Source: Brevundimonas sp. AJA228-03
GTDB taxonomy: Bacteria > Pseudomonadota > Alphaproteobacteria > Caulobacterales > Caulobacteraceae
Length of the DNA stretch: 64,000 nt
NCBI RefSeq assembly: GCF_017795885.1
Contig: NZ_CP059297.1
Location: 186,001 to 250,000, forward strand
Direction of reading: 5' to 3'
A program made the translations under genes and the position numbers. The notes under the pieces were generated by a model that was not told the origin of the DNA, made no database searches, and saw only the letters and a program-made list of their open reading frames with translations. Positions 7,878-16,399 of the stretch are shown one piece after another. How positions within the stretch are numbered: the stretch's first letter is position 1; every line of letters starts with the position of its first letter.

Positions 7878-8375
7878 ATGCTGCTGGTTCCTGGATTGAT
7901 GGCGATGGTCATCGGGATGATGCTGGTGTTCCCGGAGACGGAGATCGGTCGCGGGCTGAATCGCTGGCTTATCGAGATGCCGGCGCGACGGTTGAATCGT
8001 GTCGGGCGAGGCAAGGCCGTCTTTTGCGGCATGCTGGCAATCCTCGGACTCATGCTCGTGCTGCTGTTCGAGGCGGAGGGGATGCGGCTGTTCGGCTTCC
8101 TGCTGCCGGATACGCTGATGTGGTTCGCCATGTTCGACGTCGGGGTCTTCGTGGACGCCCTGTTGATCACGGCCGCCATCCTGGCGACCAACGGTCTGCG
8201 CGCGATCCGGGCGCAGGCGACCGCCTTACCCCGTCAGGTATCAACGATCATACGCCGATGCGCGGCCCGGGCACGTCGGGTCAGTTCGTCCTCCCGGCCG
8301 ACGCGACAGAACGCCGACGACGACGGCCCGGCGGGGTCGGTTCACCCGGCGTATCGCGCCTTCAGCATCGCATAG
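7878..8375 (+). CDS. Small integral membrane protein of unknown function
   Basis: A 165-residue protein beginning MLLVPGLMAMVIGMMLVF, with about three hydrophobic segments (residues 1-17, about 50-70 and 78-110) and an arginine-rich tail. The ATG at 7878 has a clear GGAGGG Shine-Dalgarno. The last 34 bp overlap the 3' end of the convergent aminopeptidase gene. I do not recognise the family. Confidence 0.6.
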   Translation: MLLVPGLMAMVIGMMLVFPETEIGRGLNRWLIEMPARRLNRVGRGKAVFCGMLAILGLMLVLLFEAEGMRLFGFLLPDTLMWFAMFDVGVFVDALLITAAILATNGLRAIRAQATALPRQVSTIIRRCAARARRVSSSSRPTRQNADDDGPAGSVHPAYRAFSIA

Positions 8376-9736
8376 GCCGCGCGCAGCCCCTGCGCCTCGC
8401 CGCCCTCGGGGTGGCCGGGGCGGTTGCGGTTGTTCCAGGCGAAGACGTCCAGATGGGCCCAGGCACCCGTGGTCGGGGCGAATTTCTGCAGGAACAGGGC
8501 GGCGGTAATCGAGCCGCCCTGGGCCCAGCCGGCCGAGTCATTCCGCACATCGGCGATGTCGGACTCGATGGCAGCGCGGTAACCCGCCCACAGCGGCATC
8601 CGCCAGAGGGGGTCGCGCACAGCGCTGGCGGCCGCGAGCAGGTCGGCGGCCAGGGCCTCTTCATCGGTAAAGAGCGGCGGCAGTTCCGGCCCCAGGGCCA
8701 CGCGCGCAGCCCCGGTCAGGGTGGCGAAATCCAGCGTCAGGTCCGGCTCATGCTCGCCGGCCCGCGTCAGGGCGTCGGCCAGGATCACACGCCCCTCCGC
8801 ATCCGTATTGCCGATCTCGATGGTCAGACCCTTGCGGCTGTTCAGCACGTCGCCCGGCCGGAAGGCGTCAGCGGAAATGGCGTTTTCGACCGCCGCGACC
8901 AGCACGACCAGCCGCACCTCCAGCTCCGCCTGCATGATCAGCCGGGCCAGGGCCAGGACGTGGGCCGCCCCGCCCATGTCCTTCTTCATGTTGCGCATCC
9001 CGGCGGCGGACTTGATGTCCAGCCCGCCCGAATCGAAGGCGACCCCCTTGCCCACCAAGGCGATCAGCGGGCGGTCCGTATGGTCCAGATTCCAGCCGAT
9101 CTCGATGATGCGGGGCGCGCGATGCGGCGCAGCGGCCCGGCCCACCGCGTGAATGGCGGGGTAGTTTTCCTCCAGCAGGGCATCGCCGGTCACGACCGAG
9201 ATCGAGGCCCCGTGCGCCTCTGCGATCTCGCGGGCGATGGTCTCCATCTGCAGCGGACCCATGTCGGCCGCAGGGGTATCGACCATCTCGCGCGCCAGGG
9301 CGCAGGCGGCGGCGATCCGGCCCGCCTCCATCGCATCGAACCCATCGGGCGCGACCAGCCGGACCGGTTCCTCGTCATTGCGCGACCTGTACCGATCGAA
9401 CCGGTAGCGGCCGAGCAGGAAGGCCAGGGCCGCGACCTTCTGGTCCTCCGGCTCGCCCTCCAGCCGATACAGACCCGCCGGCAGCCTGGCCGACAGGGCG
9501 CGGGCGCCCATGGGATCGAAGGCCTTGCCCGCGCCGACGATCACATGATCGACCGCGCCATCGGCACCGGGCACGACGACGACCTGTCCCGGCTTGCCCT
9601 TGAAGCCCAGTCGCTCTGCCCAGGCGCGCGCTTCCGGGGCGATCGTCCCGGACGGACCGACGAAGCGAACAGGCGTCGCGCCGGCGGCCTCGGATGCCTG
9701 CAGCGACACAAGGGGATCAAGGGAAATGCTGGACAT
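8342..9736 (-). CDS. Leucyl aminopeptidase family protein (M17)
   Basis: A 464-residue dizinc cytosolic exopeptidase. The signatures GKGVAFDSGGLDIK (near residue 225) and NTDAEGRVILADAL (near 305) hold the metal ligands and catalytic residues; the N-terminal macro-like domain is divergent, as in the PepB-like branch. The start ATG at 9736 has no close upstream alternative. The 3' end overlaps the membrane protein gene by 34 bp tail to tail. Peptide turnover is the known role; specificity cannot be read from sequence. Confidence 0.93.
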   Translation of the reverse strand: MSSISLDPLVSLQASEAAGATPVRFVGPSGTIAPEARAWAERLGFKGKPGQVVVVPGADGAVDHVIVGAGKAFDPMGARALSARLPAGLYRLEGEPEDQKVAALAFLLGRYRFDRYRSRNDEEPVRLVAPDGFDAMEAGRIAAACALAREMVDTPAADMGPLQMETIAREIAEAHGASISVVTGDALLEENYPAIHAVGRAAAPHRAPRIIEIGWNLDHTDRPLIALVGKGVAFDSGGLDIKSAAGMRNMKKDMGGAAHVLALARLIMQAELEVRLVVLVAAVENAISADAFRPGDVLNSRKGLTIEIGNTDAEGRVILADALTRAGEHEPDLTLDFATLTGAARVALGPELPPLFTDEEALAADLLAAASAVRDPLWRMPLWAGYRAAIESDIADVRNDSAGWAQGGSITAALFLQKFAPTTGAWAHLDVFAWNNRNRPGHPEGGEAQGLRAAYAMLKARYAG

Positions 9737-9927
9737 GCAGCGATGCTAGCGGATGCATCTCGCAGCACCAGAGCGCGAGCCCGAAAAGTCAGGCCCCGGC
9801 CATGCCGCATGCCGTCCTTTCTTTCTGGCCTGGCCCGTCATCCTGCTCCCTGTCCACGCCAGCAATTTTTTCATCCGCTTGCGGTGGGATCGGCGCGGCG
9901 GCGTCTTTCCTCCGAGGGGTATGGAAA

Positions 9928-10035
9928 ATGATCTTTGGCGAAGTCCTGACGTTCCTGCATCGCAACAACCGGATGATCTTGCGCGTGACCGTCGCCCTTG
10001 TTGCGCTCGAGCTGTGCAGGCAGGCCTTGGCCTGA
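9928..10035 (+). CDS. Possible 35-residue small protein
   Basis: A short frame MIFGEVLTFLHRNN... with a hydrophobic C-terminal half, preceded by GAGGGG eight bases before the ATG, good Shine-Dalgarno spacing. No homologue is recognised. It is the only candidate in the otherwise gene-free stretch 9737-10139. Longer in-frame extension upstream is not supported. Confidence 0.3.
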   Translation: MIFGEVLTFLHRNNRMILRVTVALVALELCRQALA

Positions 10036-10077
10036 CCTGAACCGACGCTTCCCGGGCGCCTCGACCGGGGGCGAACG

Positions 10078-10092
10078 TTAACCAATGCTTGA
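10078..10092 (+). promoter_or_regulatory. CtrA-like site (TTAA-N7-TTGA)
   Basis: TTAACCAATGCTTGA differs from the Caulobacterales CtrA consensus TTAA-N7-TTAA at one position of the second half. It lies 48 bp before the TPR gene start. A single match of this kind is weak evidence. Confidence 0.25.
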
Positions 10093-10139
10093 GACGAAAG
10101 CGCGATTCTGAGGGCCTCGATGTCCGACAGGATCGCCCC

Positions 10140-10979
10140 ATGTCACGCAGCCGGACCCTGGCGTCAGCCGCCCTCCTCATCCTGACCTGTGTCAGCGGGG
10201 GATCGATCGCCACCATGGCTGCCGCGCAGTCATCCGGTGCCACGACGGCCGCCGCCCCGCCTCAGCCCGCCTCGGCCGAAGAGCGCGCCGCCTATGGCCG
10301 TCTCGATCCGCTGGCCCGTTCGGTCTTCTGGTCGCGCGAGATGGAGGTCAATCCGGCCGATCCGGTGGCCGGCGTGCGTCTGGCCGAGGCGCTGCGTCAG
10401 CTGGGCCAGTTCGACCAGGCGGCCGCGATCGGCGAGCAGGTCCTCGTCACCCAGCCCCGGAACCTGGAGGCGATGCTGGAGATCGGCCGGGCCCGGATCG
10501 CGCGAGGCCAGGCCTTCTACGGTATCGCGCCCCTGGAACAGGCCCGGACCGAGGCACCGGACGACTGGCGGCCGCTGTCGCTGCTGGGGGTGGCCTATCA
10601 GCAGGTCAACCGCACGGCCGACGCGCAGGAGGCCTGGAAAGCCGCGCTGACCCTGTCGCCCGACAATCCGGAAGTCCTGACCAACGCCGCCATGGCCCTG
10701 GCCACGAACGGCGACGCGCCGGGGGCGGAGCCGCTGTTGCGCCGCGCCGTGGCCCAACCGGCCGCCACCCAGAAGATGCGGCTGAACCTGGCCATGGTGC
10801 TGGGTCTGCAGGGCAAGACCGGCGAGGCCGAGCAGATCATCCGGCGCGAGCTTCCTCCGGAAGCCGCCGATCGCAACCTGCGATGGCTGCAGAACCAGAG
10901 CCGACCCCAGCCGGGCCGGACGACGGACGACGCCTCGCCGGCTCCGGCCCGGACCTGGTCCTCGTTGCAGACCCAGTAG
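10140..10979 (+). CDS. Exported tetratricopeptide-repeat protein (TadD-like)
   Basis: A 279-residue protein with an N-terminal signal (SRTLASAALLILTCVSGG) and three to four TPR units between about 60 and 215 (for example GVRLAEALRQLGQFDQAAAI and LLGVAYQQVNRTADAQEAW). Such proteins, including TadD of the Tad system, scaffold envelope complexes. The ATG at 10140 is chosen because the signal peptide begins there. The tad genes lie 7 kb upstream, so a pilus role is only suggested. The tail is proline/threonine rich. Confidence 0.75.
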   Translation: MSRSRTLASAALLILTCVSGGSIATMAAAQSSGATTAAAPPQPASAEERAAYGRLDPLARSVFWSREMEVNPADPVAGVRLAEALRQLGQFDQAAAIGEQVLVTQPRNLEAMLEIGRARIARGQAFYGIAPLEQARTEAPDDWRPLSLLGVAYQQVNRTADAQEAWKAALTLSPDNPEVLTNAAMALATNGDAPGAEPLLRRAVAQPAATQKMRLNLAMVLGLQGKTGEAEQIIRRELPPEAADRNLRWLQNQSRPQPGRTTDDASPAPARTWSSLQTQ

Positions 10980-10982
10980 GCG

Positions 10983-11552
10983 TCAGTCGGCCTGAACGGC
11001 CGCCAGCTCCAGGCGAGCCCGCAGACGCTCGTCGGACGAGACCGCCTGGGCGATGGCGTTGAAGCGATCCAGGGCCAGACCCGAGGCCGAAACCGCCGAG
11101 GCCATCGCCGCCTGCTGCTCGGGCGTGGGAGCGGAGCCGTCGGTCGGGGCAGCCGCGCGAACCTCGACCATGGCGGCACCGAACCGCGCCACCTCGGCGT
11201 CCGACACGGAGGCTGCGACGGAGCCGGCAGGCGATTCAGGGGTGGCCAGGACGGCCAGACGCGCCTGCAGCACCTCGTCGGTCGACACGGCGGTGGCCAG
11301 GGCGTTGAAGGCGGTGATGTCCATGCCGGACGACGACACGGCCGCGGCCATGGCGGCCTGCTGTTCGGCATTGGGGGCGCTGCCGTCGGTCGGTGCGGCG
11401 GCGCGGACGGCGGTCATGGCGGTGCTGAAGGCCTGAAGCTGCGCGTCGGAGTATACGGCGGCCTGGGCCACGGCCATCGGCGCGGCAAGCGCGCTAGGCG
11501 CAATCGCCGTCAGGGCGAGGGCGGAAACGGCGGCGATCAGGGACAGACGCAT
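10983..11552 (-). CDS. Exported protein with tandem DUF4168-like domains
   Basis: A 189-residue secreted protein: a signal peptide (RLSLIAAVSALALTAIAPSA), then two homologous segments of about 65 residues. Each has the pattern [YF]-x-A-x-L/V...F-x-x-A-M...V-R-A-A-A-P-T-D-G-S-A-P, then a Phe-Asn-Ala motif and a segment ending L-x-A-R-L. The second half of each (ITAFNALATAVSTDEVLQAR; LDRFNAIAQAVSSDERLRAR) is the typical DUF4168 core. Function is unknown. ATG 11552 is chosen at the signal peptide. Confidence 0.75.
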   Translation of the reverse strand: MRLSLIAAVSALALTAIAPSALAAPMAVAQAAVYSDAQLQAFSTAMTAVRAAAPTDGSAPNAEQQAAMAAAVSSSGMDITAFNALATAVSTDEVLQARLAVLATPESPAGSVAASVSDAEVARFGAAMVEVRAAAPTDGSAPTPEQQAAMASAVSASGLALDRFNAIAQAVSSDERLRARLELAAVQAD

Positions 11553-11697
11553 GGATATTCCTTGGCGATTTGAAGACAGAAGCGACGGGGAAGGATCAAC
11601 GCTAACCGGCAATCCCCTCTGTGACAAATGCACGGTTTCTGACGCCGGGCTGAAAGGGTGACTTCTCCCGGACCCGCCCGCCGCCTATCTTGGACCC

Positions 11698-12153
11698 ATG
11701 ATCGACGATCTCTACAGCGCGCGCATCCTGACGCTGGCGGCGAACCTGCCGCACGCCGGAAGGCTTGCCGCGCCTGAAGGCACAGGCGAGCGGGTGGCCA
11801 GGCTTTGCGGGTCGAGGGCGACGGTCGATGTCGTTCTCGACGCCGACGGCCGGGTCGCAGAGTTCGCCCAGGACGTGAAGGCCTGCGCCCTGGGCCAGGC
11901 GGCGGCGGGCGTGGTCGGTGAGGTCGTCCTGGGGGCCACGACCGACGACCTGCAATCTGCCCGGGACGCCATGCTGTCCATGCTGAAATCCGGCGGCGAG
12001 GGGCCCGAAGGCCGGTTCGGCGGGCTGCGCGTCCTCAAAGAGGTGGCCGACTATCCCGCCCGCCACGCCTCCACGATGGTCGCGCTCGAGGCGACGCTCG
12101 AAGCGGTGAACCAGGCGCTCGTGGCCCGCGCCGGGCTGGCAGGCGCGGCCTGA
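11698..12153 (+). CDS. IscU/NifU-N-like iron-sulfur scaffold family protein
   Basis: A 151-residue protein with the NifU N-terminal-like pattern: [11 protein letters not shown] at the start, one Cys in ARLCGSRA (near 37), one in [11 protein letters not shown] (near 62) and [14 protein letters not shown] near 118 where IscU has its third Cys. The third ligand is therefore absent and a His is nearby, as in a known alphaproteobacterial branch. An Fe-S scaffold role is family knowledge; activity is uncertain. It sits 4 bp upstream of yidD. Confidence 0.8.
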   Translation: MIDDLYSARILTLAANLPHAGRLAAPEGTGERVARLCGSRATVDVVLDADGRVAEFAQDVKACALGQAAAGVVGEVVLGATTDDLQSARDAMLSMLKSGGEGPEGRFGGLRVLKEVADYPARHASTMVALEATLEAVNQALVARAGLAGAA

Positions 12154-12157
12154 CCGG

Positions 12158-12406
12158 ATGACGCAGACAACCCTCTACGAACGCGGCGTGCGCGCGGCCC
12201 ATCGCGGCTACAAGCTGACGCTCAGCCCCTTCTTTGGCCAGTCGTGCCGGTTCCTGCCCACCTGTTCGGACTATGGCCGGGACGCCCTGATCCGGCACGG
12301 TCTGCGCAAGGGGGGGTGGCTGACCCTGCGTCGGCTCTGTAAATGCCACCCCTTCGGCGGTTCGGGATATGACCCGGTTCCGCCCCGTGAGACTGAAGAC
12401 CGATGA
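12158..12406 (+). CDS. yidD: Membrane protein insertion efficiency factor YidD
   Basis: An 82-residue protein of the YidD family (DUF37), which assists YidC-dependent membrane insertion at the inner membrane. The hallmark stretches [20 protein letters not shown] and [14 protein letters not shown] are present, with the conserved Cys residues. Its stop overlaps the thrS start (ATGA), so the genes are translationally coupled. Confidence 0.95.
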   Translation: MTQTTLYERGVRAAHRGYKLTLSPFFGQSCRFLPTCSDYGRDALIRHGLRKGGWLTLRRLCKCHPFGGSGYDPVPPRETEDR

Positions 12407-14322
12407 TCCAGCTGACCTTTCCCGACGGCGCGACGCGTGAGTATCCGGCCGGATCGACCGCGCGCGACGTGGCCCATGCCATCTCGCCTTCGCTGGCCAA
12501 GAAGGCCGTCCTGGCCGAGCTGAACGGCGAGCAGCGCGACCTGAACCGGGTTCTGGAGACGGGCGGATCGTTCCGCCTGATCATGCGCGACGACCCCGAC
12601 GCGCTCTACACCATCCGCCACGACACGGCCCACGTGCTGGCCGAGGCGGTGCAGACGCTGTTCCCCGGCACCCAGGTCACGATCGGCCCGGCGATCGAGG
12701 ACGGATTCTATTACGATTTCCACCGCGAGACGCCCTTCTCGACCGACGACTTCGCCGCCATCGAAAAGGAGATGTCGAAGATCGTCGACCGCGACGCGAA
12801 GTTCGAGCGCGAGGTCTGGGACCGCAACGAGGCGATCACCTTCTTCGAGGCCCGGGGCGAAAGGTTCAAGGCCGAGCTGATCCGCGACCTGCCGGGCGAC
12901 CAGACCATCACCCTGTACAGGCAGGGCGACTGGATCGACCTGTGCCGGGGCCCGCACTTCCCCTCGACCCGGTCGGTGGGCAAGGCCTTCAAGCTGACCA
13001 AGCTGGCCGGGGCCTACTGGCGGGGCGACTCGAACCGCGAGCAGCTGCAGCGCATCTATGGCACCGCCTGGGCCACCAAGGAGGACCTCGACGCCTATCT
13101 GCTGCGCATCGAGGAGGCGGAAAAGCGGGATCACAGGAAGCTCGGCCGGCAGATGGAGCTCTTCCACATGCAGGAAGAGGGCCGGGGCATGGTCTTCTGG
13201 CACCCCAAGGGCTGGGTGCTGTGGCAGGTCATCGAGGCCTATATGCGCCGCCGTCTGGATGCCGCCGGCTATGTCGAGGTCAAGACGCCCCAGGTGCTGG
13301 ACCGCAAATTCTGGGAGGCCTCGGGCCACTGGGAAAAATACCGGCCCAATATGTTCGTCTGCGAGACGGTGGAGGGCGAGACCCTCAGCCTGAAGCCGAT
13401 GAACTGTCCGGGCCACGTCCAGATCTTCGGCATCGGCCAGCGGTCCTACCGCGAACTGCCGCTGCGGATGGCCGAGTTCGGGGCCTGTCACCGCTATGAG
13501 CCGTCGGGGGCCCTGCACGGCCTGATGCGGGTGCGCGGCTTCACCCAGGACGACGCCCACATCTTCTGCCGCGAGGACCAGATCGTCGAGGAAACGCGCC
13601 GGTTCATCGAGCTGACCCGGATCGTCCACGCCGACCTCGGCATGCAGACCGCCTACATCAACCTGGCCACCCGCCCCGAAGTCCGCGCCGGGTCCGATGA
13701 ATTCTGGGACAAGGCCGAGGGCATGCTGGGCGAGGCCGCGCGCCTGGCCGGGGTCGATCCCGTGATCGCCGAGGGCGACGGGGCCTTCTATGCGCCCAAG
13801 CTGGATTTCGTGGTCAAGGACGCCATCGGCCGCGAATGGACCTGCGGCACCCTGCAGCTCGACTATGTCCTGCCCGAACGGCTGAACGCGGAATACGTCG
13901 GCGAGGACGGTCAGAAGCATCGACCCGTGATGCTGCACCGGGCAATTCTGGGCAGTTTCGAGCGCTTCATCGGCATCATGATCGAGAACTACGCCGGGGC
14001 CTTCCCGCTGTGGCTCGCGCCGGTGCAGGCGGTGGTGGCGACCATCACCTCGGACGCCGACGACTATGCCCATGAGGTCGCTGCGAAGTTCAAGGCGGCG
14101 GGCCTTCGCGTCGAGACCGATCTGCGCAACGAGAAGGTCGGCTACAAGGTGCGCGAACATTCCGTCGGCAAGGTGCCGGTCATCGCCGTCGTGGGCCGGA
14201 ACGAGGCCGAGAAGGGCGAGGTCGCCATCCGCCGACTGGGGTCGCAGGCGCAGACGGTGGTCACCATCGAGGAAGCGATCCGCCTGCTGACCGGGGAAGC
14301 GACGCCGCCCGATCTTCGATGA
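12403..14322 (+). CDS. thrS: Threonyl-tRNA synthetase
   Basis: A 639-residue class II aminoacyl-tRNA synthetase, full length. Domains in order: TGS (1-60), the N2 editing domain with [10 protein letters not shown] (near 70), the catalytic core with zinc-ligand [10 protein letters not shown] (near 333) and motif 2 [15 protein letters not shown] (near 375), and the C-terminal anticodon-binding domain (about 530-635). The ATG overlaps yidD by 4 bp, and the downstream toxin gene overlaps its stop by 4 bp. It charges tRNA-Thr in the cytosol. Confidence 0.98.
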   Translation: MIQLTFPDGATREYPAGSTARDVAHAISPSLAKKAVLAELNGEQRDLNRVLETGGSFRLIMRDDPDALYTIRHDTAHVLAEAVQTLFPGTQVTIGPAIEDGFYYDFHRETPFSTDDFAAIEKEMSKIVDRDAKFEREVWDRNEAITFFEARGERFKAELIRDLPGDQTITLYRQGDWIDLCRGPHFPSTRSVGKAFKLTKLAGAYWRGDSNREQLQRIYGTAWATKEDLDAYLLRIEEAEKRDHRKLGRQMELFHMQEEGRGMVFWHPKGWVLWQVIEAYMRRRLDAAGYVEVKTPQVLDRKFWEASGHWEKYRPNMFVCETVEGETLSLKPMNCPGHVQIFGIGQRSYRELPLRMAEFGACHRYEPSGALHGLMRVRGFTQDDAHIFCREDQIVEETRRFIELTRIVHADLGMQTAYINLATRPEVRAGSDEFWDKAEGMLGEAARLAGVDPVIAEGDGAFYAPKLDFVVKDAIGREWTCGTLQLDYVLPERLNAEYVGEDGQKHRPVMLHRAILGSFERFIGIMIENYAGAFPLWLAPVQAVVATITSDADDYAHEVAAKFKAAGLRVETDLRNEKVGYKVREHSVGKVPVIAVVGRNEAEKGEVAIRRLGSQAQTVVTIEEAIRLLTGEATPPDLR

Positions 14323-14621
14323 AACTCTCCGTCAGGTTTACGCCGGAAGCGGCAGCCTGGCTGAGCGGGTTGCGCGATCGTATTGCCCGCAAGAAGGTCC
14401 TGGCGCGGATTGCCTCAATCGAAGAGGACGGTCACCTCGGGGACTGGAAGAGCGTCGGCGACACGGTTGCGGAACTTCGGATTCACTCTGGACCCGGTTA
14501 TCGGATATACTTCACCCGTCGCGGCGACACGCTGATCATCATCCTTCTGGGTGGCGACAAGAGTGATCAGGCCCGTGACATTATCATGGCGAAGGCCTTG
14601 GCTGCACGACTGGATATCTGA
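14319..14621 (+). CDS. RelE/HigB-type toxin (addiction-module killer, HI1419-like)
   Basis: A 100-residue protein of the RelE/ParE superfamily, COG3657-like branch: FTPEAAAWLSGLRDRIARKKV at the N-terminus, then WKSVGDTVAELRIHSGPGYR and YFTRRGDTLIIILLGGDKSD. Members are ribosome-dependent mRNA interferases or gyrase poisons; which applies here is unknown. The ATG overlaps the thrS stop (ATGA), and its own stop overlaps the antitoxin start (TGATG). Expression therefore appears tied to thrS translation, unusual for a toxin-antitoxin pair. Confidence 0.85.
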   Translation: MKLSVRFTPEAAAWLSGLRDRIARKKVLARIASIEEDGHLGDWKSVGDTVAELRIHSGPGYRIYFTRRGDTLIIILLGGDKSDQARDIIMAKALAARLDI

Positions 14622-14869
14622 TGCCGCTGGAAACACACGCATTCGACGTCGTCGATTTCCTTCGCGACGACGAGGACATCGCTGGCTATCTGTCGGAGAT
14701 GCTTGAGGCCGATAGCCTTGCCTTAACGGAGCGGGCAGTCGGTGAGGTCGAACGCGCCAAGTCGCTGCCAGCCGATTCCTCACTCGATCTTGCCGGTCGA
14801 CTCTACCGTGCAGCCCGCTCGGTCGGGCTGAGATTGACCGCCGTCCCCGCTGCACCACGCGCAGCCTGA
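14621..14869 (+). CDS. Addiction-module antidote-like protein lacking the helix-turn-helix
   Basis: An 82-residue protein whose N-terminus (HAFDVVDFLRDDEDIAGYLSE) and C-terminus (LAGRLYRAARSVGLRLTAVP) match the HI1420-like antidote family, usually about 100 residues with an XRE-type helix-turn-helix in between. Here the segment after VERAKSLP goes almost directly to the final helix, so about 18-25 residues covering the two DNA-binding helices seem absent. It may still neutralise the toxin but probably cannot autoregulate by DNA binding. The start overlaps the toxin stop. Confidence 0.72.
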   Translation: MPLETHAFDVVDFLRDDEDIAGYLSEMLEADSLALTERAVGEVERAKSLPADSSLDLAGRLYRAARSVGLRLTAVPAAPRAA

Positions 14870-14980
14870 CGGCTGCTACTCGTAGACTTCGAGGTCAGCC
14901 GCGTCGTATTCAATGGCCCCAGCCGGGCATAACCGTCGCCGACCACACGTTCGCGAGATCGAGACGCCTGCCCTCATTAC

Positions 14981-14996
14981 TTGACGTTGACGTAAA
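14981..14996 (+). promoter_or_regulatory. Candidate MerR/LiuR-type operator overlapping a -35 box
   Basis: TTGACGT-TG-ACGTAAA is an imperfect palindrome of the ACGT-centred type linked to LiuR-like regulators of fatty-acid and branched-chain acyl-CoA genes. A further ACGT half-site follows at 14995-15000. The first six bases also read as a -35 (TTGACG) with TTTAGA 17 bp downstream. It lies 54 bp before the thiolase start. Confidence 0.4.
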
Positions 14997-15049
14997 CGTA
15001 GGCTTTAGACGCACCGCGCTCGAATCCGTCCTCATTGGAGACTGACCCC

Positions 15050-16255
15050 ATGACCGAGGCCTATATCTACGACGCCGTGCGGACCCCGCGCGGCAAGGGC
15101 AAGAAGGACGGGTCTCTGCACGAGATCACCGGCCTGAGCCTGGCGACCCAGGTGCTGGAAGCCCTGCGTGATCGCAACGGCCTGGACACGTCGAAGGTCG
15201 ACGACGTCATCCTGGGCTGCGTCTCGCCGGTGGGCGAACAGGGCGCGGACATCGCCCGCACGGCGGTCCTGTCGGCGGGCTGGGCCCAGACGGTGGCCGG
15301 CGTCCAGATCAACCGTTTCTGCGCCTCGGGCCTCGAAGCCGTGAACATGGCCGCCGCCAAGGTGAAGTCCGGCGAGGCCGACTTCGCCGTCGGCGGCGGC
15401 GTCGAGGCCATGAGCCGGGTGCCGATGGGCTCGGACGGCGGGGCCTGGCCGGTCGATCCGTCCAGCGCCTTCCCGACCTATTTCGTGCCCCAGGGCGTCT
15501 CCGCCGACATGATCGCCTCGAAATACGGCTTCAGCCGCGACGACGTCGACGCCTATTCGATGGAAAGCCACAAGCGCGCCGCCGCCGCCTGGGCCGCCGG
15601 AAACTTCTCGAAGTCGGTCGTGCCGGTGAAGAACCAGCTGGGTCTGGTCCAGCTGGACCGCGACGAGACCATCCGCCCGAACACCGACATGCAGTCGCTG
15701 GGCGGGCTGAACCCCTCCTTCGCCATGATGGGCGAGATGGCCTTCGACGCCGTCATCAACCAGCGCTATCCCGAGGTCGAGCGCGTCAACCATGTCCACA
15801 CGCCGGGCAACTCCTCCGGCATCGTCGACGGTTCGGCCGGCGTGCTGATCGGCAGCCTGGAAGCCGGCAAGGCCCTGGGCCTGAAGCCGCGCGCCCGCAT
15901 CAAGGGCGCCGCCTCGATCGGATCGGAGCCCTCGATCATGCTGACCGGTCCGGAGTTCGTGACGAAGAAACTGCTCGGCAAGCTGGGCATGACCGTCGCC
16001 GACATCGACGTGTGGGAGCTGAACGAGGCCTTCGCCGCCGTCGTCCTGCGCTATATGCAGGCACTGGATATCCCGCACGACAAGATGAACGTGAACGGCG
16101 GCGGCATCTCCATGGGCCACCCCCTGGGCGCGACCGGGGCCATGATCACGGGCATCGCCCTCGATGAGCTGGAACGCTCCGGCAAGGAAACCGCCCTGAT
16201 CACCCTGTGCATCGGCGGCGGCATGGGCACCGCCACGGTGATCGAGCGCGTTTGA
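15050..16255 (+). CDS. Acetyl-CoA C-acyltransferase (thiolase, FadA-type)
   Basis: A 401-residue thiolase that performs the last step of beta-oxidation, releasing acetyl-CoA. The active-site Cys is in [15 protein letters not shown] (near 91), the catalytic His in [15 protein letters not shown] (near 355) and the second Cys in [10 protein letters not shown] (near 386). The ATG at 15050 follows TTGGAGAC, a usable Shine-Dalgarno. It is followed by the FadJ-type gene, giving a two-gene beta-oxidation unit probably controlled by the upstream ACGT palindrome. Confidence 0.94.
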   Translation: MTEAYIYDAVRTPRGKGKKDGSLHEITGLSLATQVLEALRDRNGLDTSKVDDVILGCVSPVGEQGADIARTAVLSAGWAQTVAGVQINRFCASGLEAVNMAAAKVKSGEADFAVGGGVEAMSRVPMGSDGGAWPVDPSSAFPTYFVPQGVSADMIASKYGFSRDDVDAYSMESHKRAAAAWAAGNFSKSVVPVKNQLGLVQLDRDETIRPNTDMQSLGGLNPSFAMMGEMAFDAVINQRYPEVERVNHVHTPGNSSGIVDGSAGVLIGSLEAGKALGLKPRARIKGAASIGSEPSIMLTGPEFVTKKLLGKLGMTVADIDVWELNEAFAAVVLRYMQALDIPHDKMNVNGGGISMGHPLGATGAMITGIALDELERSGKETALITLCIGGGMGTATVIERV

Positions 16256-16263
16256 TTTTCGCA

Positions 16264-16383
16264 ATGCTCCCCCGTCGGGGGAGCTGTCAGCGAAGCTGAC
16301 TGAGGGGGCTGGCCCCATACGCCAGCGTCTGCGGTGGGCCCCCTCCACCGCTTCGCGGTCCCCCTTCCCCAACGGGGGAGGAT
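16264..16383. repeat. MITE-like inverted-repeat element (family 2)
   Basis: Outer ends ATGCTCCCCCGTCGGGG and CCCCAACGGGGGAGGAT are inverted copies (15 of 17 positions). Inside are GC-rich stems, including CCGCTTCGCGG. Related elements are at 58781-58923 and, in a variant form, at 62718-62864. It fills the gap between the thiolase and fadJ. Confidence 0.75.
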
Positions 16384-16399
16384 TTCGGGAGGAACTACG

